Shown here piece after piece: positions 24,501 to 33,800 of a stretch of DNA of 64,000 nt. How positions within the stretch are numbered: the first letter of the stretch is position 1; each line of letters opens with the position of its first letter. Origin of the DNA: Anaeramoeba flamelloides (Eukaryota; Metamonada; Anaeramoebidae); contig JANTQA010000051.1 of the NCBI GenBank assembly GCA_027625915.1, positions 248,501 through 312,500 of the forward strand. Reading direction: 5' to 3'. The translations under genes were made by a program, and so were the position numbers. Below the pieces are notes generated by a model that saw nothing but the letters and a program-made list of their open reading frames with translations, ran no database searches and was not told where the DNA came from.

Positions 24501-25510
24501 TTCCAAATGATTTATTAAGAGATAATTTTGTCCACAAGAGTAAGAAAGGCATTGAATAATAGGATGTATTATTGAGTTAATTACCATTTTTAGTGGGGAC
24601 AGTATCGGGTTTTCGAACTTTAGTTTTCTCATTAACATCCTTTAGAGATCGAAAAAAAGGAAAAAGTAGGTGTTTTGTTGGAAAACAAACAAAAATATTC
24701 TTTTTATTTTTTTTTCTTTTTTTCTTTTTGTTTGCTTTTCATAAATATTCAAAAGTCTTTGCTTACAAAAAAATATTGAGACTTTAAAAAGTTTTAAAAT
24801 TCATTTTGTTCCTTTAAGGTTTTCATTTTAATCAAAAAGGAAATTTTTTTTTATGATTTTGTATCGTTCATTCTAAAATAAAAAAGAGAACTTATTCAAA
24901 GAAAAGTAATATTCAAAAAAAAATTTGTCTTTTTTTGTTACAACCAAAACGAAAATAAAATTAAAAAAGGTTTAATCGTATTTTTAAAGGGGACGCAAAA
25001 AAATTGGTTTGTTATGTTTTTGGAAAAAGAATTTATTACTTTTTTAATTTCTTTGTTTCTGGTGTTTTGTTTTTGCTCGGTGAAGTATTTATTAGCAAGT
25101 TGGTTATTATTATTCAGGAAATGCTTGTTTCTTTTTTGTGGTCTTTTTGTTTCGGTAAAAGAATAATTCTTTTTCTGTTTTTGGTTTGGGGTTATTTGTA
25201 ATTTTCTCTGTTTGGGAACAATTTTCTTTTCTTTTTGTTTTGTGCTTTTGATTGATTGTCTTCTTTCAGGTTTTTCTTGGAAAATTTCTTCTTCAGATTC
25301 AGATTCAGACTCATATTCTTCACTCGATTCAGATATTTCTTCACTTGACTCTTCTTCTTGATTTGATTTAAGAGATAAGGCTAGTTGTTTAAAAATTTTT
25401 ACATATTCCTGTTTTTTGACTCTGTCTAATGGAATCAAATGGTGTCCCCCATATTTGCTAATTAAAGATTTTAATTCCCTAACACTTAGGGAGTTTGGAT
25501 CTTGATCCAT
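18453..25510 (-). CDS. Src1/Heh/MAN1-type inner nuclear membrane protein, 2 exons with a 5.3 kb intron
   Basis: Predicted exons are 25510-25040 and 19721-18453, joined phase 0 to phase 0 (donor GTAATA, acceptor AATAG), giving 579 residues. Exon 1 starts at MDQDPNSLSVREL and carries a HeH/LEM-type helical domain at about residues 7-50, then an acidic Ser-rich stretch and a basic stretch. Exon 2 opens with more acidic sequence, then a membrane helix at 243-264, a lumenal Cys-rich MSC (Man1-Src1 C-terminal) domain, a second helix at 419-440 and a C-terminal winged-helix segment (LWPLVIGRIKRDSRI...WEWID, about 490-532). It ends in poly-Asn. Known members tether chromatin to the inner nuclear membrane and recruit ESCRT. 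Each half lacks what the other supplies, which supports one gene. The alternative is two separate genes. Confidence 0.75.
20348..20466. mobile_element. Single-arm relative of the 261-bp palindrome
   Basis: CTGTCAAACCTAAAACAG at the start and ATTCCATTTTTCTGATCAAT further in match one arm of the palindrome at 21870-22130, with several differences. Only one arm is present, so this is a partial, older copy. Confidence 0.55.
21298..21800. repeat. Dispersed repeat, family H (copy 2)
   Basis: About 500 bp lying between two parts of a family G element. It matches the segment at 11413-11895 in inverted orientation. Non-coding. Confidence 0.55.
21870..22130. mobile_element. Near-perfect 261-bp palindrome (foldback MITE)
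   Basis: Arms 21870-21988 and 22012-22130 are 119 nt each and I find a single mismatch between them. The loop is 23 nt. The ends read CTGTCAAATC...GATTTGACAG and are flanked by TTA on both sides, compatible with a 3-bp target duplication as in PIF/Harbinger-type elements. The arm identity indicates recent origin or ongoing arm conversion. Confidence 0.9.
22341..23101. mobile_element. Long-TIR element O with a CGGGTATTTT array at one end
   Basis: The left end CCGAAAATACCCGAAAATT followed by TTTAACCACA is matched in reverse complement at the right end. There, about five tandem CGGGTATTTT units occupy 23054-23101. Inverted similarity extends about 130 bp inward (for example CAATATACTCAGTTTAA against CAATATACCCAGTTTAA). 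AATATTTC-like sequence on both sides could be an 8-bp target duplication, as in hAT elements. It is 760 bp and non-coding. Confidence 0.6.
23054..23101. repeat. 10-bp tandem repeat (CGGGTATTTT)n
   Basis: About five exact decamer units, the only G-rich tandem array in the window. It forms the right end of element O, whose left end holds only two units in inverted orientation. Confidence 0.95.
24041..24487. mobile_element. MITE, family F (copy 2)
   Basis: The interior shares long ordered blocks with 45485-45906: GAAAATGAAAAGTAAGATCA, TTAATACTATCTTTTGGTAT and AATATAATGGATTATT. The ends are more diverged than in that copy. Non-coding. Confidence 0.65.
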
Positions 25511-26289
25511 ATTATTGAAAAAAATTTTAAAATTAAAAAAAAGGAAAAAAATGAATTCCATTTTCTATCTTGAATTAAGTAGTATTGGAATTTATTGGTT
25601 TAAAAATATAACTTTTATGACTTACATCATATTTCTTGAATATAAATAGAATGGTGAGTCATGTTCATGTTGAAGATTATACTTTAGATTTTTTGAAAAT
25701 TTTTGAAGTAGATTATATCATTATCAAAAATTCAAATGTCAAATTTCTCTTGCTACGGTTTGAAAATTAGAATTTTCCAGTTATTGATTGTTTTCAAATT
25801 ATTTTCAAGAACCTTATAGTTTACTTTGGATGTTCTAATCTTGAAAATAATTTGGGTAAAACTATTTACAATCTCCAAAAAATAATTTTAGATTTATCGT
25901 TTTACAAACAAAAATTTATTAATAAAATTTTTAGATATTTTTATTTTTTTTTATATAAAAACCCACAAAAGCCCAAAAATATGAATTATTTTCAGAATTG
26001 AAATTATTTTGTTTCGTTTTTATTGGCAAGTGTATTGTATTTCAGCACTGTATATTATAAAATATGAATGGTCTGATTGAATTGCTCTTTTCATTTTTTT
26101 TTTTATTTTTTTTTCTTTTTCTATTTTTTTAGATCAGTAAAGTTTGGTTAAGGATCTTAGAAAATACCGAAATAATGAGGTATATATAAACTGATATAAT
26201 ATCTTTTAAAATGAATTTAAATATTGTTTCAAAAAATCTTAGATTCACCTTTTTTTCAGTGAAAGTTCAGTAATAAAAAATTCAAATAC

Positions 26290-26695
26290 TCATTTCAAAA
26301 ATTGTGACTTGATTTTTTTATCCATTTTTTGGTTTAATTTTTTTTAATTTTTAAAATACCAAGTTTTTAGATGTTTAAAATGATTTTAAAGTTACAGTCA
26401 GTTTCACTTTTAAGGCACAAACTTTCAACGAAATTTAAGGCACAATAAAAATCTCAAATTAAGGCACAAAATTTGGAATTTTTAATTTTTGCAATTTATT
26501 TTACTAGAATAAAAAATTTTGTGCCTTAATTTGAGATTTTTATTGTGCCTTAAATTTCGTTGAAAGTTTGTGCCTTAAAAGTGAAACTGACTGTATTAAG
26601 AATCAGATTTAATGATTTACTGTTCTTGAATAGGAAAGGATATATAAATTTTGATTCAATTTATTATTTCAGGAGACCAAAATTTTTGAAATGGG
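26290..26695. mobile_element. Family I element interrupted by a MITE
   Basis: The left part (TTTCAAAAATTGTGACT, then a TTTTTTGGTTTAATTTT block) and the right part (TTGATTCAATTTATTATTTCAGG) match, in inverted orientation, the blocks at 10484-10690. The family A MITE at 26393-26595 lies in between. Confidence 0.5.
26393..26595. mobile_element. Foldback MITE, family A (best copy)
   Basis: TACAGTCAGTTTCACTTTTA at the left is repeated exactly in reverse complement at the right end. The match continues for about 80 bases through GGCACAAACTTTCAACG and CAAATTAAGGCACAAAATTT. It is flanked by TA, and CAGT-type ends are typical of Tc1/mariner superfamily MITEs. The loop is about 40 bp. Confidence 0.9.
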
Positions 26696-26699
26696 TTAT

Positions 26700-28505
26700 A
26701 TATATATATAAACTAGATTCAAAAAAGTGGGGCCCACAAAATAATAATAAAAAATATAATAATAAATTAACGAATATTTAAAACAATTAAAATAAAAATT
26801 AAATAATCTAAATTATATTTGTTGAGTTTTTATTTATTTCGAATTAACTTTTTATAAAAAATAAAAAAAAATATATTTAAAAATAAAATTTTTTTTTTGG
26901 GCCCTTCTTTTTTGTAATTTTTTTCAAATTAATAAAAGCCATTAATGCATTCCCCTTTTAATTCTATTACCAATCTTAATCTTTTTTCCATTTAATTGCA
27001 AAGATTTTCTATTATTTCCCATTCAATATTATTCCAAACTTGTCTACATTTTTTTAATTAATTGGTTTTTTTGTTTTAGGTGTCTCGTCACTTATTTTTT
27101 TGTCCATAATCCCCCATAAATGTTCAATTGGATTTAAATCCGGTGAGTTGGGTGGCCATTTTTTTAAAACATTACATTTCTTTTTCAGATACTCTTTTGT
27201 TGATATTGATGTATGCGAAGTAGCTCCATCTTGCATCAATACCCATTGTTTTTTACCAAAAAGATTATCCATACCAGAAAAAATTTTACTTCTGGAAATA
27301 ATGTTTTTTTGATAAGATTCCGAGTTTACTATTTTTGGACACTTTATTAATGTTGATTGATATGAATAATTTATTCCACCAAAAAACATTACTTTTGGTA
27401 TAAATTTAGTAAACCTCTCAAAAACTGAATCTATCATAAAAAAATTATTTAAAATTTTTTATTTATTTTAATTTTTTACAAAATTGAATGAAGAGAATTA
27501 ACTTGTTATTTTAAATATTCAATAAAAGGAGATGAATTAAAAAAAAAAAAAAAAAAAAAAACATACCATCTCTTTCACCAGTTTGTCTCCAAATTTTTCT
27601 TTTTAAACCAGAAAAATAAAACCATTTTTCATCTGTAAAAATCACTTTCTTCCAATCAATAGGATTGTTGAGATATTTTTTTGCAAATTTTAATCTTTTT
27701 TCTTTTTGTTTAATTGTTAGCAGTGTTCTTTTTTTTGGTAATAAAAAATTAAATTTAAGTTCTTTTCTTATATTGTAAATTGTTGTTGTTGATAGATTTA
27801 TATCGTGGTTATTTGATAAAAAAGATTTTAATTTTTTGCAACTCATTTTATGATTATCTTTTGTAATATTTTCAATAAGAATTTTTGTTTCCTTGTTTTG
27901 TTTTCTTTTTCGACCTGTTGAATATGTATTTTCTAACGTACTAAAAAAAAAGAAAAAAAAAAAAAAGAAAAAAAAAGAAAAAAAAAGAAAGAAAGAAAGA
28001 AAAAAAAAAAAAAAAAAAAAAAATACTTTTTTGTTTGAAATTTTTTTTATCCAATATCTAACTTTTTTTCTTGTTATATTCAATCTTTCTGCAATTTTTC
28101 TTTGACTTAACCCCTCTTCATATAATAGTATTATATTTAATCGAATTTCTCTTTCATTTAAATTATTTCTATAATTCTCTAACATGTAAAAAATTCAATA
28201 TCCAAAATCGGAAAATGAATCAAAAAGAAAATAAAAAGAAAAAATGAAAAAAATGAAAAAAAAATATAAAATTAAAATTTCTTTCCAATTGAAAATTTTT
28301 TTTGAGAAAATCTTTAAAAATTCAAAGTATTAATATAAAATATTAATTTTAATTAATTTTATCTCAATTACTATTAATTATTATGAAATAACATTCAAAT
28401 AAATAATTTATATATTATTTAAATTAATTATTTAACGAATAATAAAAATTTTCAATAAAAAATTTTGGGCCCTCTATTATTGAAATTAGTTTATATATAT
28501 ATATA
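26700..28505 (-). mobile_element. Tc1-type DNA transposon, decayed
   Basis: Terminal inverted repeats lie at about 26710-26740 (AACTAGATTCAAAAAAG, then GGGGCCCA) and 28462-28492 (reverse complement: AACTAATTTCAATAATAG, then GGGCCC). Both abut (TA)n runs, the expected TA target. The total is about 1.8 kb, normal for Tc1. A further inverted GGGCCC-containing subterminal copy lies near 26900. The transposase is on the minus strand and no longer intact. Confidence 0.85.
26937..28185 (-). pseudogene. Tc1 transposase (DD34E), degenerate
   Basis: The N-terminal helix-turn-helix (EGLSQRKIAERLNITRKKVR) is at 28185-28027. It is followed by a T/C tract, a central part with FTDEKWF (first Asp), then MQDGATSH (second Asp) and SPDLNPIEHLWG (Glu). 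There are exactly 34 residues between the second Asp and the Glu, which is Tc1 type. A GTATGT...ATAG intron between RD and DSVF (about 27431-27567) is in phase. The T/C tract (27943-28026) also has GT and AG borders, but their phases disagree. After KKPIN the conserved C-terminus (MEKRLRLVIELKG) continues only in another frame and behind a stop. The gene is therefore dead. Confidence 0.85.
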
Positions 28506-28974
28506 TTGAGGATTTTATATGTAAAGTTTATTAATTTCTAATACTATTTCCCTTTAATTTTGAAAATGAAATCTCATGCAATTTGTAAAGAGTATAAAAA
28601 AGATTTCTGAAATATTTCAGATTTGCAGTTTTGTATTTGAAGAAATGGCTATTTAATTATGTAATTTCTCATATATTTTTTCTCAATCTCACATTTTATA
28701 AATTTATTTTAATTTGTTCTCTTGGATATAATATTCTAACCTGAAAGATAAAATTTAGTGAAAGAATTAATTATAATAAATATCTTTAAATTTTACAAGA
28801 AAGAATAATTACGAATAAGGGGAAAATAATACATTTCATTTTATATTCTAAAAAAAAAATACAAAAAAATAGCAGCTCAAATATAAAGGTCTTAAGGTTA
28901 TTTTATAATTTTTTTTTTGTTATTATTTATCAAATCAAACAAAAAATATACTATATTTTTATTTTTTGAAATTT

Positions 28975-29162
28975 CTCGAGTCAGTTCCACTTTTAAGATA
29001 CAAAAAAATTGCAAATTAAGGCACAATATTCAAAAAAATTCGGATTCAAGTAAAATAATTTGAGTTTTTAAAATATTCCAAAAAATGGGACTTAATATGA
29101 GGTTTTTATATGTACTTTAAATTTTGTTCAACGTTTTTTTCTAAAAAGTGGAACCAATTGTA
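28975..29162. mobile_element. Foldback MITE, family A (diverged copy)
   Basis: GTCAGTTCCACTTTTAAG at the left and AAAAAGTGGAACCAATTGTA at the right are inverted versions of the same end. The interior keeps CAAATTAAGGCACA. Arms differ at many positions, indicating age. Confidence 0.7.
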
Positions 29163-29390
29163 TAAAAAAAATTCTATTGATAGAAAATATTAAAAAAAAA
29201 AAAATTAAAATTTTTATTATGGATACATTATAAAGTAAAGTAAAAATAGGTATCAATTAAAGAAGATTTTTAATCTCAAAAATTATTGGTATGTATTCTT
29301 CATTATTTAATATTCAAAACTATCCAAAAGATTTTGTTATAAAAATAAACCCATAATATTAATTTGGAAACGAAAAAAAGAAAATAAACC

Positions 29391-29905
29391 CCATTCCAAA
29401 AATTTGAACACACCCAAAATCAAAAAAAGGCAAAAAAAAACAATTTATTGTATTTTTCCAAACCTAATATTAAAACAAAATTTAAGTAACAGAGTATTAA
29501 TATTTTTATAAGTAATCATTTTTATCAAAATAAATGAAAAAAATATAAAAAAAAATCAAAATTGGTGTGTCCAAAATAATGAAATGCGTGGAACAAAAAA
29601 TTTATTTGTAAATTTGTTGAAATTTCACCAACAATTGTTGATCGATCAATTGATAAGATACCATCTCCAAGGTATATGATTTTTCAATTTCACAAAATCA
29701 ACACTTAAATTTCAATCAAACTTGGAAAAAAATTCCAGATATAACCAAACAGATCACGAAAATGGAAAAAAGGAAATGAAAACAAAAAACAATAAAGACA
29801 AAAATATGAAATAGTTAGTAAAATCAAAATTATTAACAAATTGAATATAAAATGTAGTATTGTCATTGTTTCAACAGTTTAAACTGTGTCCTAATTATTG
29901 GAATT
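29391..29905 (-). mobile_element. Mariner-like non-autonomous element, family P (copy 2, inverted)
   Basis: CATTCCAAAAATTTGAACAC at one end and TCCTAATTATTGGAATTT at the other form TIRs. AATTGGTGTGTCCAAAATAA and CCACCAACAATTGTTGATCG-like blocks, inverted, match the copies at 16617 and 61937. 515 bp. Confidence 0.65.
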
Positions 29906-30889
29906 TAGTTTATAAGATTCAACAAAGGAATTAAATAATTTGAAAATTATATTCCAAGTTAATACTGGATAAACAATAATTAAAATCAATATAAAAAAAT
30001 AACGAACGACATTCCCAAAATGATTTCATTTTATGAATATTTAGAATCATAAAATTTTCAATTTGAAATTATTATAAATAAAATATCTATATTGATTTTA
30101 TTAAAATATTTACCCAGATTAAAAATACTTTAAAAAATAATTCTTTAAAAATATTAAAAATTATTTTATTCGGATCTAATAGAAATCAAAAAAGGAATTT
30201 TAATATGGTAAAAGCACCCTATTAAATTAAAAAAAAAAATTTTAATTCTATTTGAAAGTAAAAACATTTTTTTTCTACAAAATTGTAAAAAGTTTATTTT
30301 AAACAACATTCTATATTTATACTAGTATATCCATTAAAAACACAAAAACACCAGGATTGATGAAAAGATGATTAAAAAGAAAATCTTAATAGCAAATTTT
30401 TATTTTTTTCAGAAACATTAAATTCTTTTTGAAATAAAAAATTATTAATTATTAAAATTTGAGAATGATGGATGTTCTATTAAATCCCAAATTTAAACAA
30501 GAAATAACTTAATCATTGTAATAAAAAAGGAATCATTTGATTTCATCAAATTAAAAAAAAAGAATTATTTTTGGTTTTTTTTCGAAAAAGAATCAAAATG
30601 TGAACTCTGATAACAAATTTAATATTAAATTTTGATAAAAAATCGAAAATCAGTATTTTTTTAAAAAATTATTTCTTTTTTATTGATTGTATTTTTATAT
30701 TTTCAAAAATTAGAGAATCTAACAAATATGTTTTTTTAATATTTTGGAAAAGAAAAATTTGTTTTATTTTAAAAAAAAATAAACAATCAAAAAGATATTT
30801 TTTTATATGAATTAAAAGTTTTGAAATAAAGTGTTTAAAAAAATTGTTTTAAAAAAAAAAAATTCTATTTACAAAAAAAAAAATTTTTT

Positions 30890-33800
30890 TTAATCGAGAA
30901 TGGTAATTATTTCTGGTTTATCTTTTTTGCTATCTTTTTTATAAGTACCATACGAACGTTTTCTATTTATTTTTCCACTGTCTTCCATTTCGATAATGTC
31001 TTTCTTCTTCTTCTTCTCTTTCTCACCCTTCTTTTTCTTTTTGTTTCCCTTCTTCTTCTTCTTTCCCTTCATCTTCTTCATCATCTTCTTTTTCCTCTTC
31101 ATCCTCTCCCCCTTCTTCTTCTTCTTTTTTTCACCCTTCTTCTTCTTCTTCCCCCCACCCTTCTTTAAGCCAATCCTTTGTTTCTTTTGATCATTTTTAC
31201 TATTTTTCTTTTTTTTTAAAGATTTTTTAACTTTTTTTTTCTTCTTTCTTTTGATTTTTCTTTGAAAAAATTTTAAATTTTCCGTTACTGAATTAGTTGG
31301 CAGATCGATTAGAAATTTATTTTGTCTTAATAGTGTGAACATTTCACGAAAGAAATGCCAAGAAGAAAGGGTTTTAACTGACCCAACCATAATTAACTTT
31401 TTTTTCGCTCTAGTTATTGCCACATTGATTCTTCTCCAATCTTTTAATAAGTTCCCAATTTTTTGCGAAGTGTTTGAACGTACAAATGAAATGATTATAC
31501 AATCTTTATCCCTACCTTGGTACACATCTACTGTTGATATTTCAATGTTTTTTAAATTTGGATAATGTAACTTTTCATTATTTTCTTTTCTAATATGATC
31601 ATTATTCAAGAGCAGATTTTTTTTAAGTAAAGAAACTTGTGCTCGATATGGGGTAATTACTCCAATATTTGAAGTTATAATTCCACAATTAATTATTGTA
31701 TTAATTATTTGATAAATGATTAAGGATTCGGTTGGGTTTGTAATTATACCACCCTGCTGAAATAGTTCATTTGAATCATTTAAATTGTCAGTATTTAAAA
31801 AGATAACGGATTTTGAATTTGTTGATAAAATGTTTGATAGCCAATTAACATTTGCTTTAATATTTGTCAAATTCTCATCATCATCATCATCATCATTATG
31901 ATCGTGTTTATCTTTACTATTGTTCTGGATTTGAATTTTATCTTTACTACTATTCTCAATTTGAATTTTATCACTTTCACTATTATTATTATTATTTCCA
32001 TCATCATTATTATTATGATTATTATTATTATTAGCTAGGTTGTTTAATTTTTTAAATTGGTTACATTTTAAATACTTTGTTGGGTTTGTAAAAAATTTTA
32101 ATTTATTTAATTTTTTTTCAAGACCCAATTTCAATTTTTCATTATAAACCAAGGTATTTGATAATAACATAATTTGATGATTCATTCGATATTGTATGGT
32201 TAGCGTTGATACTGCATGTGGATGATTTTTACATAATAACTTGAATAAAGATTGCCCCATGCCTCTTTTTTTCGCTTCATTGTTTAAAACTAAAGGTGAT
32301 AATTGATAGTGATCACCAACTAAAATAAATTTTTTTGCTAACAATAATGGCCCGATACAAATTGGCTGAGTGATTTGACTAGCTTCATCGACTATACAAA
32401 TATCAAAACGTAATCGCTGTAAAAAGGTATTGTTGATACTCAATGTGGTAACAGCGACCAATTGCGTTTTCTTGATTAATTGATTAAATTGGGAAACTTT
32501 GTCAAAGCTTTCTATTTTAGAATGGAAGGAATAAGGCTGTATTTGTTTATTACACTTTTTATAATTGCCAATTCTTAAAAAATTAATTGATTTTTTTAGT
32601 TTTTCAATCTTTATCAAAACATTATCAACAGCATTGTGTGTATATGAAGATAATAATATTTTATTTCCTAATTCAATCAATAAAATGATCAATATTGCAA
32701 TTGTCGTTGTCTTGCCAGTGCCCGGCATTCCCAAGATTAGTGAATAATCTTTAGCTGCCAATGCCCGATCAATGGCATTCAATTGCTCTTCGTTTAATAA
32801 AGTGTTCAGGTATTTTAAAGTTTTTTGACTTAAATCTCCCATCTTTATATGATTATTCAAAACATTTTTCTTGGAAAAAAATGGCTGTCTTAAATCCACA
32901 ATATTACCACGCAATTCTCTTGCTTGGATATTATCAACAAGAAACAAATCCAAAATATTTGTTTTTTGTAATTTTTTTAAATTATTGGAGTAATATTTGT
33001 CAATTCTCCAAAATGACGCACCTTTTTTTTGATTTTCAATATTAATTTCGCTAATACTCTTATTCTCGGTTTCATTATTAAGGACATCATTGGCATCAAT
33101 TTCTTTATTTAATAAATAAATTGGATTTTGAACCGAAATACTGATAATTTCATTTGTTATCGAAATAATTATTCCTGTGGATAAGCCTAAATTATTAAAA
33201 TTTTTTGAATCGGAAGAAATGATAACCATATCGAATAATTTAAAACTAATTCCTGAATTTAAAAACCCTTTACTATTTTTGATTTTTTCATGTTCATTTA
33301 TATTATTTTCATTCATATTATTTTCATTCTCAAAATCTTTATGAAAAGTATAAATTGTACCAATATTATTTTTTTGATCTTTTTCTATATTTAATAATTT
33401 TAAAGATGTTATACAATTGCCGTTCTTTTCTTTAATTTTTGATTCAACATTCCAAATGTCTTCAATTGATTCATTTTTTCTTACCTTTGATTCAAGATCA
33501 ATTAAATTCAACCAATGTTTAATATATTCGATATGTTCTTCAGTTAAATGGGATGTATGTTTCAAAAATAATTCTTCCATAGATTTTGTTTTTATTGTTT
33601 TGCCTTCAATTCTTTCTGTAATCATACAATAAGGCAAATAATCACAATTTTCACATTTTCTTGGGTAACCCTTAAATTGTGGTGTTTTTTTATTTTTGAT
33701 AAAGTTTGACAAATTGTTTCTAGCAATAATAATCCATCTAAAATCATTTAATTGAATTTTAATATCTAAAGCATTATTATATTTATTATTATATTTATTA

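Larger units (their letters stand above)
19722..25039 (-). other. 5.3 kb intron packed with nested mobile elements
   Basis: Bounded by a GT (25039-25038) and an AG (19723-19722) that are in phase. It contains a B-like palindrome remnant (about 19986-20180), one arm related to the 261-bp palindrome (20348-20466), a family G composite broken by family H, the palindrome and element O (21075-23692), and a family F MITE (24041-24487). Other introns in the window are 134-267 bp, apart from the 6.4 kb one in the RRM gene. No further exon of the gene was recognised inside. Confidence 0.65.
25511..26699. other. Spacer upstream of the Src1-like gene
   Basis: No gene is seen. The right half is a family I element (about 26290-26695) split by a family A MITE. 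The first few hundred bases should contain the promoter of the minus-strand Src1-like gene, but I cannot name a motif. Confidence 0.55.
28506..30889. other. AT-rich spacer between the Tc1 element and DNA2
   Basis: Contains a diverged family A MITE (28975-29162) and an inverted family P element (29391-29905). I see no coding region in the remainder. Confidence 0.6.

Noticed and set aside
26560-26781. 73-residue plus-strand open frame
   Set aside because: It runs from a MITE arm across a family I remnant into the Tc1 end, so it is a chance junction frame.
27893-28105. Lys-rich plus-strand frame
   Set aside because: Antisense of the T/C tract in the decayed Tc1 transposase.
30996-31190. Phe/Pro-rich plus-strand frame
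   Set aside because: Antisense of the Lys-rich tail of DNA2.
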